Shown: one piece after another, positions 1 through 9,857 of the stretch
Numbering within the stretch: position 1 is the stretch's first letter
Layout of the letters: each line of letters opens with the position of its first letter
DNA from: Methanobrevibacter sp.
Lineage (GTDB): Archaea; Methanobacteriota; Methanobacteria; Methanobacteriales; Methanobacteriaceae
DNA: 64,000 nucleotides
Direction of reading: 5' to 3'
NCBI GenBank assembly: GCA_022775905.1
Contig: JALFJX010000009.1
Span: forward strand, 1-64,000
Position numbers and translations under genes: made by a program
Notes under the pieces: generated by a model
The model's input: the letters and a program-made list of their open reading frames with translations, nothing else
Told to the model about the DNA's origin: nothing
Databases searched by the model: none

Positions 1-84
1 GATAAGATTAATTCCAAATTTGATGAAATTAAGAAAATTGACCGTACACCTGTTGAAGAAGAAGATGATGATGAATATTACTGA
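1..84 (+). CDS. C-terminal end of an unidentified protein (partial)
   Basis: An open frame enters from the left edge and stops with TGA at 82-84, giving the last 27 residues of a protein. The tail is strongly acidic, with a Glu/Asp run before a final Tyr-Tyr. Such a tail does not identify a family. A 7-bp inverted repeat starts at the last base of the stop codon. I do not recognise the gene; its body lies outside the window. Confidence 0.55.
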   Translation, partial: DKINSKFDEIKKIDRTPVEEEDDDEYY

Positions 85-103
85 AGTTACCTTTTAGTAA
101 CTT
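84..103. repeat. Inverted repeat between the partial gene and hsp20
   Basis: AAGTTAC (84-90) and GTAACTT (97-103) are perfect arms around a 6-nt spacer. The repeat begins at the stop codon of the upstream partial gene and lies about 20 nt before the TATA element of the Hsp20 gene. It could be a weak terminator hairpin (no T-run follows) or an operator for heat-shock control; the sequence does not decide. Confidence 0.4.
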
Positions 104-117
104 TAAGTAATTAATAG

Positions 118-132
118 ATAAATTTATATACT
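118..132 (+). promoter_or_regulatory. TATA-box promoter of the Hsp20 gene
   Basis: The motif ATTTATATA at 122-130 fits the archaeal TATA box. It predicts a start near 150 and a leader of about 40 nt that includes the GGA ribosome site at 178-180. Confidence 0.5.
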
Positions 133-191
133 AACAAAAAGTAAGTATTACACACTCATAAAAAATTCATCAATTAAGGAACGTGAAAATT

Positions 192-773
192 ATGGTAGAC
201 TCTGAAACCATTGATACTGAATTTACTGAAACAAAAGAAAAATTCGATGAAAAAAAAGAAAAAACCAAAGAAAAAATCAACGAAACTAAAGAAAAATTCG
301 ATGAAACCAAAGAAAAAGGAAAAAACATAGCAGATAATGTCATTAACGACTTATACAAAAGCTTAGATGAATTCAAAGACAGCATTAAAAGTATGCAAAA
401 AACCGCTGACCAAAGATATTCAGAATACAAAAAAGCAACCGTGCAAACAATCGACATTGATTTCGTAGAAACAAAAGAAAACTATTTCATCAAAGCTGCT
501 GTTCCAGGAGTTACAAAAGAAGATATTTCAATTGAAGCAGGAGACAATGATTTAACCATTGAAACCACTTTCAAACCTTACATCGAAGAATTCGATGAAG
601 AAGATGAAGCAGAAGTAATTGTTTCTGCTATTAAAACTGGAAGATGTGTTAAAACTGTAAGATTCTCCAACAGCATTGACATTGAAAAAATTACTGCAAA
701 ATTCTCAAACGGAATTGTTAAAATAACTATTCCAAAATTAATTATACCAAAACATAAAGTAAATGTAGAATAA
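192..773 (+). CDS. Small heat-shock protein, Hsp20/alpha-crystallin family
   Basis: This is a cytoplasmic chaperone of the Hsp20 type, which holds unfolding proteins. The alpha-crystallin domain fills the C-terminal half, with ENYFIKAAVPGV, the ISIEAGDNDLTI strand and the FSNGIVKITIPK end. I chose ATG 192 over GTG 183 because the GGA at 178-180 is 11 nt before the ATG and only 2 nt before the GTG. The N-terminal 75 residues are unusual: a Lys/Glu-rich helix in which TKEK recurs at 7- and 11-residue spacing, so a coiled coil is likely in place of the usual hydrophobic N-terminus. The C-terminal LIIP could act as the oligomerisation motif. Family call is firm; the role of the coil is unknown. 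Confidence 0.9.
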   Translation: MVDSETIDTEFTETKEKFDEKKEKTKEKINETKEKFDETKEKGKNIADNVINDLYKSLDEFKDSIKSMQKTADQRYSEYKKATVQTIDIDFVETKENYFIKAAVPGVTKEDISIEAGDNDLTIETTFKPYIEEFDEEDEAEVIVSAIKTGRCVKTVRFSNSIDIEKITAKFSNGIVKITIPKLIIPKHKVNVE

Positions 774-787
774 ACTCTACATTTTTT
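762..787 (+). terminator. Hairpin terminator embedding the hsp20 stop codon
   Basis: AATGTAGA (762-769) pairs perfectly with TCTACATT (776-783); the TAA stop (771-773) is inside the 6-nt loop and a T-run follows directly. Confidence 0.7.
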
Positions 788-810
788 CTCTTTTTTTATT
801 TTAAAAAAAA

Positions 811-1821
811 TTAATATCTGACTTTTCCGATATGTCTTGTAGCACCAGGATCTTCACCGTTGAAGTGTGCTAAATAATATACAAACCATTCTAATGGAAT
901 TACCAATATGAATGGGGACAATAATTTATCCAATCCAACATAATCATCCAAATCATATACAATATAGTTTAATTCTAGATTTTTAGAAAATTCAATTGCT
1001 TTATCAGTCATTACATCTGATTCAAAACCAGATCTTAAAAATATAGCTGGAACATCTTTTTCAGCACGTTCAATTAAACCATGTCTAAATTCAGCAGCAT
1101 AAACTGGACAAGCATGTTTGATAGCTCCTTCCATAAGCATAGTCATTGCCAATTTATAGGAAAGACCGAAGTTTGGTCCACTACCTAAACAATAGAAAAG
1201 ATCTTCATCTTTAAACTTTTCAGCTAAAGCTTTATTTTCATCTTCAGTTATATCCAATAATTTTTTTAAGATTTTAGGCAAATCATGCAATTCAGCCAAT
1301 AATTCAGTTTTATTTTCATAATCACTAACTGAGAATAAAATTTGATAAAGACAAGCTAATTGAGTAATATAAGTTTTAGTACCTAAAATTGCAGTTTCAG
1401 TTTCGCATCTAGTTATTATTGAAGTTATAGCTTCTTTAGTCATTGAACTTTCAGGTTCATTTGAAATTGATACAGTGTGAATTCCAAGTTCATTACATCT
1501 TCTAAGAGATGCTAAGGTATCAGCAGTTTCACCAGATTGAGATGTAAATATTGCAATAGAATTCTCATTTTCAATTAATCTTTTATTATAATAGAATTCA
1601 TAGCCAGTGAATACTTCAATATCAATATTAGTACTAGACATACGAATTGCATCACGTACACTATAACAAGTTGAAATTGAACTGCCACAACCAATTAAAT
1701 AGACTTTTTCTACATCAGAAACCAATCTAGAAACATCTTCCATTTTAGAAAACTCTGATTTGAAAGTTTTACTAAGGGATTCTGGTTGCTCCATCATTTC
1801 GTCATACATTTTATAGTTCAT
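811..1821 (-). CDS. SIS-domain protein, glucosamine-6-phosphate isomerase/deglycase-like
   Basis: The protein (336 aa) has two SIS sugar-phosphate isomerase folds and no glutaminase domain, so it resembles the isomerase half of GlmS, AgaS or FrlB. The first SIS motif is [15 protein letters not shown], followed by the phosphate-loop motif [12 protein letters not shown]. The second half carries [19 protein letters not shown] and a conserved-looking AEFRHG segment. Start ATG has GGTG 7 nt upstream. It probably aminates, deaminates or isomerises a sugar phosphate in the cytosol; the substrate cannot be read from sequence. It is monocistronic, convergent with hsp20 and divergent from the DUF447 gene, with which it shares a 90-nt promoter region. 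Confidence 0.8.
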   Translation of the reverse strand: MNYKMYDEMMEQPESLSKTFKSEFSKMEDVSRLVSDVEKVYLIGCGSSISTCYSVRDAIRMSSTNIDIEVFTGYEFYYNKRLIENENSIAIFTSQSGETADTLASLRRCNELGIHTVSISNEPESSMTKEAITSIITRCETETAILGTKTYITQLACLYQILFSVSDYENKTELLAELHDLPKILKKLLDITEDENKALAEKFKDEDLFYCLGSGPNFGLSYKLAMTMLMEGAIKHACPVYAAEFRHGLIERAEKDVPAIFLRSGFESDVMTDKAIEFSKNLELNYIVYDLDDYVGLDKLLSPFILVIPLEWFVYYLAHFNGEDPGATRHIGKVRY

Positions 1822-1911
1822 ATCTAAGCACCTTAAAAATAAATAATATTAATAATATATTGTTAATCAACATATAAAAAGGTTTTTTAAAAAAAAATAT
1901 TACATGATACA

Positions 1912-2538
1912 ATGAAAACAAATTTAAATTTAATCGGAATGGAAAAAGGAAGACAGTACGAAACAATCATCACCACAAAAAATAGTAAAAACATTAAAAA
2001 TGCTGCACCCATTGGAGTAATATGTGCAGGTGAAAATAAAATTTTAAATCGTATTTTTAAAGGAAGCCATACATTAGAAAACATAATATCTCAAAAAGAG
2101 TTTATTGTAAATATTACACATGATCCAAATTTATTTACCGTATCACTCCTTGGAAACTTACCTGAAGAGTATTTTAATGAAGATAACTCACTTAAATGTG
2201 CTGATGCTTATTTTAAATGTAATGTAATCAGTTTAACTGAAGCAGTGAAACAAAGTGATCCGATTAAAAAAAATGGCGAAGCAATTGTTATAAAATCAAA
2301 AGTTACTGAATTAGTCATTAACAGACCAACTCATGCAATGAATAGAGGTTTTGCATATGTTATTGAATCATTAGCTAATTTAACCCGTTTTGACATGGTA
2401 AATGATGATAAAAAAGAAGAATACATTAAAAGATTTAGGGAAGCAAACCGTGTTGTAGTAAAAGTAGGATATAAAGAAGATATAAAAGCAATGCATGAAA
2501 TAAAAAAAGAGTTAATAAAAAAAGGTTATAAACCTTAA
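1912..2538 (+). CDS. DUF447 family protein
   Basis: A 208-aa soluble protein matching the DUF447 family of methanogens and methylotrophs, which is thought to have a flavin-reductase-like split-barrel fold. Visible hallmarks are the N-terminal ETIITTKN...NAAPIGVIC segment and the central [12 protein letters not shown]. The family is of unknown function; its occurrence in organisms with methanopterin suggests a C1 or flavin link, but that is inference. ATG 1912 has no clear ribosome site, so a short leader from a TATA-like element near 1870 is likely. Its 3' end overlaps the convergent adenine deaminase gene by 4 nt. Confidence 0.75.
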   Translation: MKTNLNLIGMEKGRQYETIITTKNSKNIKNAAPIGVICAGENKILNRIFKGSHTLENIISQKEFIVNITHDPNLFTVSLLGNLPEEYFNEDNSLKCADAYFKCNVISLTEAVKQSDPIKKNGEAIVIKSKVTELVINRPTHAMNRGFAYVIESLANLTRFDMVNDDKKEEYIKRFREANRVVVKVGYKEDIKAMHEIKKELIKKGYKP

Positions 2539-4250
2539 TTTTTAATAACATCAATAAATTCGAATGAATCTCCATCAAACAGTCCCAAATCAGATATTTT
2601 GAGAGAAGGAATAACTAATAATGCCATAAATGCCATAGTCATGAATGGAGAGTCAAGTTTACAACCTAATGCAGAAGACATCCTATGCAACACATCCAAC
2701 TTATGAGCTACATCAAATGCATCTTCATTACTCATAAGTCCTGCAATTGGAAGTGATAATGATTCGTTGAAGTCTTCGCTTGCTATTGCAAATCCTCCTT
2801 TGTTTTCAATAATCATATTTACAGCTTCAGCCATCATTTCAGCACAATACCCAATAACAATAATATTATGAGAATCATGTGCTACTGAGGATGCAATAGC
2901 TCCTTTTTTAAGACCAAATCCTTTAATAAATGCATTTGTTACATTATTCTTACCGTATCTCTCAACAACAGATATCTTCAATACATCTTCATAGATGTCA
3001 GGTTTTACTATTCCATCTTTAACTTTTAAATTTGCAGTGGATTTGGAGGTTAATAATTCACCATTATAACATTCAATCACATTAACTTCACATTCCTCTC
3101 CATCAAAGTGAATCTCAAAGTCATCTGCAGTTTTTTTAGTTGCATTTATGGAATTTTTTGCATCAACTTCAGGAGCATCAAACAAAACATTTTCCCCATC
3201 AAAGACACATTGGCCTGCAACATATGTTTTTAGGATATTGAAATCATTCAAATTATCAATTACAACAAAATCCGCCTTTGCACCAGTGACAATTGAACCA
3301 GCATCCAAACCATAATGTGCTGCAGGATTTATTGTAACCATTTCAATGGCTTTAATTATATCCACACCCAATTCAGATGCTTTTTTAACAGATTTATTCA
3401 AATGCCCATTAATCAAGTCATTAGGATGCTTATCATCACTTACTATAAAATCAAATATAGGAGAATGAATTCTTCTTTCCAAAACTTCAGTTGGGATTAT
3501 ACCAAAACTATCCTGATTTTTCAAATACTCAATACGTTCAGAAAAATCAAAAAGAGCTTCCATATTTTTAGCAGAAGATCCATCACGTACCATGATTCTC
3601 ATACCTTTCTGCTTTTTCTCAATAGCTTCAGTGAAATTACTACATTCATGGTCAGTAACGATATATTGCTCAATGTATTTATCCAATTCTTTACCAGAAA
3701 GCAATGGAGCGTGACCATCAATTGGTTTTTTATACTGTCTGGCTAGTTCAAGTTTTCTTATAACCTCATCATCAGCATTGATGACACCAGGGAAATTCAT
3801 CATTTCACCTAAAGCTACAACTTCATCTTTTTTAAGTAAAAACTCTATATCATTAGAATCCAAAATAGCACCAGATGTTTCAAAAGAAGTAGCGGGGACA
3901 CAAGAAGGTGCTGAAAAATAAAAATTAAATGGAACTTGACTGGCATTTTCAATCATGAATTCAATACCATCAATTCCACAAACATTAGCTATTTCATGAG
4001 GATCACATACAACAGAAGTAGTTCCATGCATTACAGCAATTTTTGCAAATTGTGCTGGAGTAAGCATAGTACTTTCAATGTGAATATGTGAGTCAATGAA
4101 ACCTGGAAGTAATAATCCTTCCACATCCATTTTAGTTTCATCAGAAACTGAGATAGGAGTAATCTCTTTAAAAATACCATCTGCAATATTAATTTTTGCA
4201 GGATATGCTGAATCAGTCAATACATCAAGAATGTATGCTGTAAATTCCAT
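2535..4250 (-). CDS. ade: Adenine deaminase
   Basis: The protein hydrolyses adenine to hypoxanthine and ammonia in purine salvage. It belongs to the amidohydrolase superfamily: the metal-binding motif [12 protein letters not shown] is near residue 55, PHEIANVCG follows, and the [12 protein letters not shown] aspartate region and a C-terminal VAHDSHNI motif are present. The length of 571 aa is normal. I set the start at the internal ATG at 4250 because it opens directly with the family N-terminus and lies 1 nt beyond the stop of the upstream cyclodeaminase gene; the longer frame would overlap that gene. The two genes form an operon. Confidence 0.92.
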   Translation of the reverse strand: MEFTAYILDVLTDSAYPAKINIADGIFKEITPISVSDETKMDVEGLLLPGFIDSHIHIESTMLTPAQFAKIAVMHGTTSVVCDPHEIANVCGIDGIEFMIENASQVPFNFYFSAPSCVPATSFETSGAILDSNDIEFLLKKDEVVALGEMMNFPGVINADDEVIRKLELARQYKKPIDGHAPLLSGKELDKYIEQYIVTDHECSNFTEAIEKKQKGMRIMVRDGSSAKNMEALFDFSERIEYLKNQDSFGIIPTEVLERRIHSPIFDFIVSDDKHPNDLINGHLNKSVKKASELGVDIIKAIEMVTINPAAHYGLDAGSIVTGAKADFVVIDNLNDFNILKTYVAGQCVFDGENVLFDAPEVDAKNSINATKKTADDFEIHFDGEECEVNVIECYNGELLTSKSTANLKVKDGIVKPDIYEDVLKISVVERYGKNNVTNAFIKGFGLKKGAIASSVAHDSHNIIVIGYCAEMMAEAVNMIIENKGGFAIASEDFNESLSLPIAGLMSNEDAFDVAHKLDVLHRMSSALGCKLDSPFMTMAFMALLVIPSLKISDLGLFDGDSFEFIDVIKN

Positions 4251-4251
4251 A

Positions 4252-5472
4252 TTATTCCTCATGTAATGCATTATAAAGAAGTGGTAAGAATGTTCCAATA
4301 TCTGTTACGATACCGACAACTTGTGCACTTCCCCTATCTGATAATTTAGTAACAGTAGATGGATTAATATCTACACAAATACTTTTTACTCTTGAAGGGA
4401 GCAAGTTACCAGTTGCAATTGAATGGAGCATTGTAGCAATCATAATTACCATGTCGACTTCTTGAGCATGATGTCTCATTAACTTTTGTGATTCTGCAGT
4501 GTCAGTTATTACATCAGGAAGTGGTCCATCATCACGTATTGAACCTGCAAGAACATATGGAACATCATTTTTGATACATTCATACATGATTCCACCAGTT
4601 AAAGTCCCATCTTCAACTGCATTTTTAATAGAACCAGACCTATTGATTCTATTGATTGCTCTCATATGGTGAGTGTGACCATGAGCTACAATTTTACCTG
4701 TTTCAACTTCAATACCTAACGAAGTACCAAATAAGTTTGATTCAATATCATGAGTTGCAAGTGCATTACCTGCCATGATAACATCAATATAACCTTCTCT
4801 AACAAGAGCTGCTAAGTATTTACCAGAACCAGTGTGCACAATAGCAGGTCCACCGACAATACCGATTTTCCCACCTTTAGCTTTGATTTCTTTCATTTCA
4901 TTAGCAATACCATTAATTAAGTTCATTAAAGGTTTTTCTGAAGATACTTCACTGTTCATGAACTCAAATACTTGTTGTTCATCTCTTGATCTGTGAGGTG
5001 GTGTTACTTTAACCCCATCTAAACCAACAACAATCTTATCTCCAACTTTAATATCAGCAATAGGTCTTACAAAAGCACGTTTTTCATCTTCATCAACAAC
5101 AACTAAACAGTCCATTTCAATATCTTCAACAGGAATCCAATCTCCGTCATAGAGAATATGAGTTGTATGATTAGATGATGAATAAAAACCTTCGGGAGCA
5201 ACTTTATCTTTAACAGATGCAACGAGATTAACTTCTTTAATATCATCAATTGCTGCACCAAGTACAGATAATTCATCTAAGATTGATTCTAACAATTCAG
5301 GAGAATCTGCTGAAACTTCAATTTTTGCACGACTAACGTCTGATTTTTTACGTCCAACATCAATTTCCAATATATCAAATTCTCCGCCTTTGTCCATAAT
5401 TATTCCCATTGTCTTAGTTAAAGTCAATGAATCAATAATATGGCCTGAAAGCTCAATAGTTCTTTTATTCAT
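4252..5472 (-). CDS. Archaeal-type ornithine cyclodeaminase (TIGR00300, LOR/SDH-like)
   Basis: The protein matches the LOR/SDH conserved-region family, whose Methanococcus and cyanobacterial members make proline from ornithine with loss of ammonia. A dinucleotide-binding segment is visible as [21 protein letters not shown], followed by [19 protein letters not shown]; the N-terminal third is the LOR-type domain. ATG 5472 is preferred to ATG 5487 because GGAG sits 9 nt before it. First gene of an operon with ade. The proline role is inferred from the family. Confidence 0.8.
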   Translation of the reverse strand: MNKRTIELSGHIIDSLTLTKTMGIIMDKGGEFDILEIDVGRKKSDVSRAKIEVSADSPELLESILDELSVLGAAIDDIKEVNLVASVKDKVAPEGFYSSSNHTTHILYDGDWIPVEDIEMDCLVVVDEDEKRAFVRPIADIKVGDKIVVGLDGVKVTPPHRSRDEQQVFEFMNSEVSSEKPLMNLINGIANEMKEIKAKGGKIGIVGGPAIVHTGSGKYLAALVREGYIDVIMAGNALATHDIESNLFGTSLGIEVETGKIVAHGHTHHMRAINRINRSGSIKNAVEDGTLTGGIMYECIKNDVPYVLAGSIRDDGPLPDVITDTAESQKLMRHHAQEVDMVIMIATMLHSIATGNLLPSRVKSICVDINPSTVTKLSDRGSAQVVGIVTDIGTFLPLLYNALHEE

Positions 5473-5575
5473 AACAATATGCTCCATTTTTTAGTTAATA
5501 ATATAAATTTGGTTTTGGTAATATTTAATGGTATGGTTATGATTTAAAAAGATAAAAGAAATGAAAAATGGTCAA

Positions 5576-6391
5576 TTAGAGCATATTTTTGAATTTAGTG
5601 ATAATGTCTTCGACATTGTCTTTTAGATAGATGTTTGAGACATAAGCTACAACAACACTTAAAATCAACAGAATAATCAGATGGCTGCCAAAGTAGCCTT
5701 CATAAAAACCTGCAGCAAATGGTCCAAACATAAATCCGATTATCGGATTTTCTAAAATGCCTAAAATCAATCCGACAAAAAAACCGAATATACTCGCATT
5801 AACTTCATTATCAATAGGTGCTGCAAAAAATCCTACAGCCAAAATAATGGCCATTACAAATGAAAACCATGAAAAACCGATTAATAATCCAAATATGGAT
5901 AAAACTATAGACACTATTAAAGCTATAACGGATGGTTTTATAATGTTTTCCAAATTAATTTTCTCCTCAAGGGAAGTAGAATCTGATTCATGTTTAGTTT
6001 TCACACCCACATTTACATTAGTTCCGCACTCTGGGCAAAACTCAACATCCTCTTCTACTTCATTTCCACAATTAAGACATGTTTTTATTTGAGCAGTTTT
6101 ATTTGGAAAACTTACCTTTGAACCGCATGTCGGACAAAACAAAACTTTGTCAAGCAATACGGATCCGCATTTTTCACATTTTAGATTTTTATCTTCTTTT
6201 TCAAGTTTATTGCCGCAAGAAGGACATAATTCATTATCAGAACCTATTTCAGCACCACAGCTACTACATTTTATGACATTAATTTTATTTGAGGAATTTA
6301 AATTTTCAGATTCAATATAGGCATTTCCACAATTCGGACAACTTTCAAAACCATCTGGAACATCAATTCCACAATTACCGCATTTAACCAT
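5576..6391 (-). CDS. Membrane protein with four N-terminal zinc ribbons
   Basis: The first 135 residues hold four CxxC...CxxC zinc ribbons (CGNCG/CPNCG, CSSCG/CPSCG, CEKCG/CPTCG, CLNCG/CPECG). After a charged linker come three to four hydrophobic segments from about residue 150, rich in Gly and Ile, resembling the small membrane domains annotated as DUF5518 in methanogens. It is probably an integral membrane protein with a cytosolic metal-binding head. It is the last gene of a three-gene run (9 nt after the previous stop). Function is unknown; such ribbon-plus-membrane proteins are numerous in this lineage. Confidence 0.7.
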   Translation of the reverse strand: MVKCGNCGIDVPDGFESCPNCGNAYIESENLNSSNKINVIKCSSCGAEIGSDNELCPSCGNKLEKEDKNLKCEKCGSVLLDKVLFCPTCGSKVSFPNKTAQIKTCLNCGNEVEEDVEFCPECGTNVNVGVKTKHESDSTSLEEKINLENIIKPSVIALIVSIVLSIFGLLIGFSWFSFVMAIILAVGFFAAPIDNEVNASIFGFFVGLILGILENPIIGFMFGPFAAGFYEGYFGSHLIILLILSVVVAYVSNIYLKDNVEDIITKFKNML

Positions 6392-6400
6392 GATGCTTCA

Positions 6401-7330
6401 CTATCCAAATAATAAGCGTTCTTTTAATTTGTCAAATTCTTCTTGAGTAATCGAACCTGATTCAAGTAATTCCTGATATTCCTTTAATTGTTGGGCTTTA
6501 CTAGGTTCTGCAGCTTGATTTTGAACAACAACTGTTTGTGGTTTGTCTTTTAAGGATTCATATAAATCCACTAAGTTCTGACCAAATTCAAAACTTGGAA
6601 GTCTAATTTCATAAGAAGTGTTGTCAACTAATTTGATTAACAATCTATCAAACATGTCTGCACTATCATTGTTTGCAATCATGTCTTTAAATCGTGTTGC
6701 TTTAAGAGATTGGATTTTATTTTGAATGTCACGCTTGATATCATGAGGAGATGTCCAAGCCCTTTTAGTGATGTCCTCATATCTGCTTTCATCACCAAGT
6801 CTTTTAGTGACCCTCATTGATACTATTTTATCAAAATAAAAATTATTAATTCCTGCATTGACCTTTTCCCAGTCCCTGTTATCAATTTCCATAAAAACAA
6901 ATTTATTTTCCTTAATTAGGAAAAAACCATCAATCATTGTTTCATTGCCAACATATAAATCGGGATTAAAACCTCCAACATATTTATTAATGGTTTTATG
7001 CTTACTAGTGGTCTTTTCTAACATGTTGAAACGTTTTACACTAGTTAAGAAGTAATCTTCGCCTTTGATTCCAAACTCTTCAGCAAGTTTATCATATCTT
7101 GCAAGAACTTCATCACGCCTAGCATTCCATTCCTGTTGTTTGAAAGATACGGCAGCACCATTTTCCAATTTATGACCGCATTCACGGCAAAACGTTGTGT
7201 TTTTATCATTCTTTGTTCCGCATTTTGGACAAACATCAGAAGTGCCTTCAAATTTTTCAACTTTTTCTCCGCAATTAAAACAAAAATCAGACCCGACAAC
7301 TTCTGCTCCGCAATTTTGACATTTAACCAT
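6401..7330 (-). CDS. Zinc-ribbon protein with PH-like middle and C-terminal SHOCT domain
   Basis: Two zinc ribbons occupy residues 1-55 (CQNCG/CFNCG and CPKCG/CRECG). The middle, about residues 110-270, alternates beta strands and ends in a helix, as in PH-like domains (for example FVFMEIDNRDWEKV and SYEIRLPSFEFG). The last 30 residues are a SHOCT motif: LKEYQELLESGSITQEEFDKLK. SHOCT modules are usually oligomerisation or membrane-targeting tails. No catalytic site is visible. It lies 3 nt after the stop of the upstream gene, so both are co-transcribed. Confidence 0.7.
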   Translation of the reverse strand: MVKCQNCGAEVVGSDFCFNCGEKVEKFEGTSDVCPKCGTKNDKNTTFCRECGHKLENGAAVSFKQQEWNARRDEVLARYDKLAEEFGIKGEDYFLTSVKRFNMLEKTTSKHKTINKYVGGFNPDLYVGNETMIDGFFLIKENKFVFMEIDNRDWEKVNAGINNFYFDKIVSMRVTKRLGDESRYEDITKRAWTSPHDIKRDIQNKIQSLKATRFKDMIANNDSADMFDRLLIKLVDNTSYEIRLPSFEFGQNLVDLYESLKDKPQTVVVQNQAAEPSKAQQLKEYQELLESGSITQEEFDKLKERLLFG

Positions 7331-7333
7331 AAT

Positions 7334-7888
7334 TTAACCCCAATTATTATCTCCTAAAGTCTTTTTAAGTTTATTTCCCCAAGATTTTTCTTCCATATCT
7401 TTAACGGTTGAATCCAAATTACTTGAAACATCGGAAATAGAACTATTTAAAGCATTGATTTTATTATCCATAATATCCAATTCCAGTTTCATGAATCCCT
7501 TTTCAATGTCTTTATATGTTTGAGAATTGTCCTCATTAATCATTTCAATTCCATTTCCATCATTCAACATGTCCATCAATCTTAAAAATACATGCTCCTG
7601 GTGCTGTTTTTCATATTCTTTTATATCTGCAACACTGTAAATTTTGTCCAACAACATTTTTAAGACATTAATAAAGTCTTCCCTGTCTGAGTGGTCATTA
7701 ACATTATTTGGAAGAATATCCGTTTTAAGTAAAAACACTGAATCAATTTTTTCATCAGTTTTTAAAACTAAAGAGTATCCTTTCTGTTCAATATAAACTA
7801 ACGCAATAGATTTATTATCATAAATTTCAACTTCTACTTTAGCAAATTCTTTTGGAATAGATAGAAAATCTAAATTACGAACTAGCAT
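7334..7888 (-). CDS. Uncharacterised protein with C-terminal coiled coil
   Basis: I do not recognise this protein (184 aa from the chosen start). It has an N-terminal beta-rich part, a helical middle and a Ser/Asp/Asn-rich coiled-coil stretch near ALNSSISDVSSNLDSTVKDM, and ends in Trp-Gly. ATG 7888 is preferred over the upstream TTG because GGTG lies 5 nt before it. It is the first gene of the zinc-ribbon cluster and probably works with the two ribbon proteins downstream; nothing more can be said. Confidence 0.6.
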   Translation of the reverse strand: MLVRNLDFLSIPKEFAKVEVEIYDNKSIALVYIEQKGYSLVLKTDEKIDSVFLLKTDILPNNVNDHSDREDFINVLKMLLDKIYSVADIKEYEKQHQEHVFLRLMDMLNDGNGIEMINEDNSQTYKDIEKGFMKLELDIMDNKINALNSSISDVSSNLDSTVKDMEEKSWGNKLKKTLGDNNWG

Positions 7889-8113
7889 TTTATCACCTAT
7901 AATATAAACTACTTTCCTCAACGATTGCTTCTTATGGTTAAAGATATTCGATTTTCAATTATTATTTTCTAGAATGAAATAAATTTTATTGAAATATCAT
8001 AACCTCAATAGTTTGTATTGATTATTTTATTAAACACAGAATATAAACATTGCTATTAGCATGCTAATATCATATAGATATCTATTAAATAGCCAAAATT
8101 TAAATTCTGAAAT

Positions 8114-8392
8114 ATGAAACAAAAAGATGACATGAGCATCATTTCTTTACTGGTACGTTCTAAAAAAAGGATTAAAGTTCTAAAATCTTTAGAAAAAGAA
8201 AATAAAATACCCTCAAAAATTAGTAAAGATATTGACGATAATAGCAATCATGTATCTAAATATTTAAAGACCTTAAAAGAAGCCGAACTGGTGGAATGTC
8301 TTAATGAAGAAGACAAACGATATAGGTTTTATGCCATTACAGATAAAGGCAAATATTATCTGAATAAAGTCGAACACAACTATAAAGACTAA
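8114..8392 (+). CDS. Small winged-helix transcription regulator
   Basis: A 92-aa single-domain winged-helix protein. LLVRSKKRIKVLKSL is helix 1, ISKDIDDNSNHVSKYLKTLKEAELVE is the helix-turn-helix and recognition helix, and YRFYAITDKGKYYLNKV is the wing and last helix. This layout is typical of archaeal MarR/ArsR-like regulators; no ligand domain or metal-binding cysteines are present. It stands alone, divergent from the zinc-ribbon cluster, which is therefore a candidate target. Confidence 0.75.
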   Translation: MKQKDDMSIISLLVRSKKRIKVLKSLEKENKIPSKISKDIDDNSNHVSKYLKTLKEAELVECLNEEDKRYRFYAITDKGKYYLNKVEHNYKD

Positions 8393-8397
8393 TTTTT

Positions 8398-8416
8398 AAA
8401 AAAAGAATATTATTCT
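8398..8416 (-). terminator. Terminator of speB at its stop codon
   Basis: On the minus strand AGAAT-AAT-ATTCT is followed by a T7 run; the TAA stop overlaps the loop. The stem is only 5 bp. The run also lies downstream of the convergent regulator gene. Confidence 0.45.
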
Positions 8417-9276
8417 ATTAAAGTTAGAAAATCATAAATCAGTTTAGCCCCAACAACCGCAGTGGAATCACCTAATCTATTGCTTGCAGTTTCAACAACA
8501 TCAAAACCAACAATGTTCTTATGAGATAATGTCCTGATAATATCTTCCAGTTCTGAAACAAATAATCCACAAGGAACAGGATTTCCAACATTCGGAGCGA
8601 TTGACGGGTCAAGTACATCCATATCTATTGAAATATAAATAGGACCACCGATATTTGTCAGATAGTATTCGATTGCATCCATGTGCTTGTGAACGTCTTT
8701 ATTTTTAAATGTTTGAATATTGTAAGTTGATTTTACAAATTCGTCCTCCTCTTTGGAAAAAGACCTAATTCCAATCTGAACCAGATCAGCGCCCAATTCA
8801 TGAACCCTTCTCATAACAGTTGCATGAGAATATTTCTCACCAATAAAATCAAATGCAAGGTCTCTGTGAGCATCCATGTGAACAACAGTTAATTTACCAT
8901 ATTTTTCATATAGTGCTTTAATAGCTCCGATTGATGAGGAATGTTCACCACCAATTATAATTGGCTTAATATCCAATTCAATTAATTCGTTAACAGTGTC
9001 TTCAATGATTTTGCAAGTTTTTTCACAGTTTCCAGGAATTACATTAACATCACCAAAATCATAAAAAGTAGCAGTTAAATCTTTATTAAAAACAGCATTA
9101 TATTTTTCAAAACCAAATGAAGCTTCTCTTACAACAATTGGTCCTAAACGTGCACCGGAGTGATAAGAAGTAGTACTATCAAAGGGAACTCCGATTATCC
9201 CAAATGAATTTTCTTTAATATTTTCATTTTCACTAGAAAATGCAAATTTCCATGGTTCGTATGTATTTAAAAGCAT
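8410..9276 (-). CDS. speB: Agmatinase (ureohydrolase family)
   Basis: The protein (288 aa) is predicted to hydrolyse agmatine to putrescine and urea in the cytosol. The binuclear manganese motifs of the ureohydrolase family are intact: GGEHSSSIG, VHMDAHRD and SIDMDVLDPSIAP. It sits immediately downstream of aIF5A (39 nt gap), and arginine decarboxylase (agmatine source) is about 1 kb away, so agmatine is the most likely substrate rather than arginine. In haloarchaea agmatinases have been linked to aIF5A hypusination, which fits this neighbourhood. Confidence 0.88.
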   Translation of the reverse strand: MLLNTYEPWKFAFSSENENIKENSFGIIGVPFDSTTSYHSGARLGPIVVREASFGFEKYNAVFNKDLTATFYDFGDVNVIPGNCEKTCKIIEDTVNELIELDIKPIIIGGEHSSSIGAIKALYEKYGKLTVVHMDAHRDLAFDFIGEKYSHATVMRRVHELGADLVQIGIRSFSKEEDEFVKSTYNIQTFKNKDVHKHMDAIEYYLTNIGGPIYISIDMDVLDPSIAPNVGNPVPCGLFVSELEDIIRTLSHKNIVGFDVVETASNRLGDSTAVVGAKLIYDFLTLIE

Positions 9277-9315
9277 AATTAATCTTTAAACGGAAAAATA
9301 AATAAGAGAAAGAAT

Positions 9316-9714
9316 CTAGTTAGATCCTCTTGTTCTCATTATTTTCATATTTCCTAAAGCAACGATGTACTCCACTTCAATACCTTCAACGATAGAATCT
9401 TTTAAATCTTCAGGCATTGGTAAATCGAGAGTATCATAGTTTTCCATGTCCATTAATTGAACATTGCTTCCTTGAATAGAAATAACTTGTCCTAATCTTT
9501 TATCAATAATAGGAATATCTACTTTGTTATCTACTGGTTTAACTAAACTTCTTTTTTGGTTATCGAAAACACCAACTGCTTCAATTCTTGCTTTTGCAGC
9601 TCCGTGTTTACCAGGAGATGAAGTAGTGTAACTGATAATCTTACAAGCTTCTCCGCCTAAAACAATGTACTTTCCAACTTTTAAGGTTTTAATCTCTACA
9701 ACTTTTGTTGACAT
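9316..9714 (-). CDS. eif5A: Translation factor aIF5A (hypusine-containing)
   Basis: The 132-aa archaeal IF5A promotes peptide-bond formation at difficult sequences and is active only after hypusine or deoxyhypusine modification. The modification loop is [10 protein letters not shown], with Lys36 as the predicted site, followed by a C-terminal OB-fold domain. Length is standard. The ATG is preceded by GGAGG. The gene is followed by agmatinase on the same strand, coupling polyamine supply and the modified factor. A short stem with one G-U pair surrounds its TAG stop. Confidence 0.95.
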   Translation of the reverse strand: MSTKVVEIKTLKVGKYIVLGGEACKIISYTTSSPGKHGAAKARIEAVGVFDNQKRSLVKPVDNKVDIPIIDKRLGQVISIQGSNVQLMDMENYDTLDLPMPEDLKDSIVEGIEVEYIVALGNMKIMRTRGSN

Positions 9715-9857
9715 AATTTTTCCTCCATAAATAAAAACCGGTTTTTAACCTATGTAATAAGGAATATTACTAGATTAATATAAATTATCTTTTCCATTTT
9801 ATATAAACTATTCGCTAAATAAACATATTTTACAAATAAAAAAAATTTTAAAAAAAA

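Noticed and set aside
170-457. Minus-strand frame opposite hsp20
   Set aside because: Mirror of the Lys/Glu-rich repeat in the real gene; Phe/Ser-rich product with no ribosome site.
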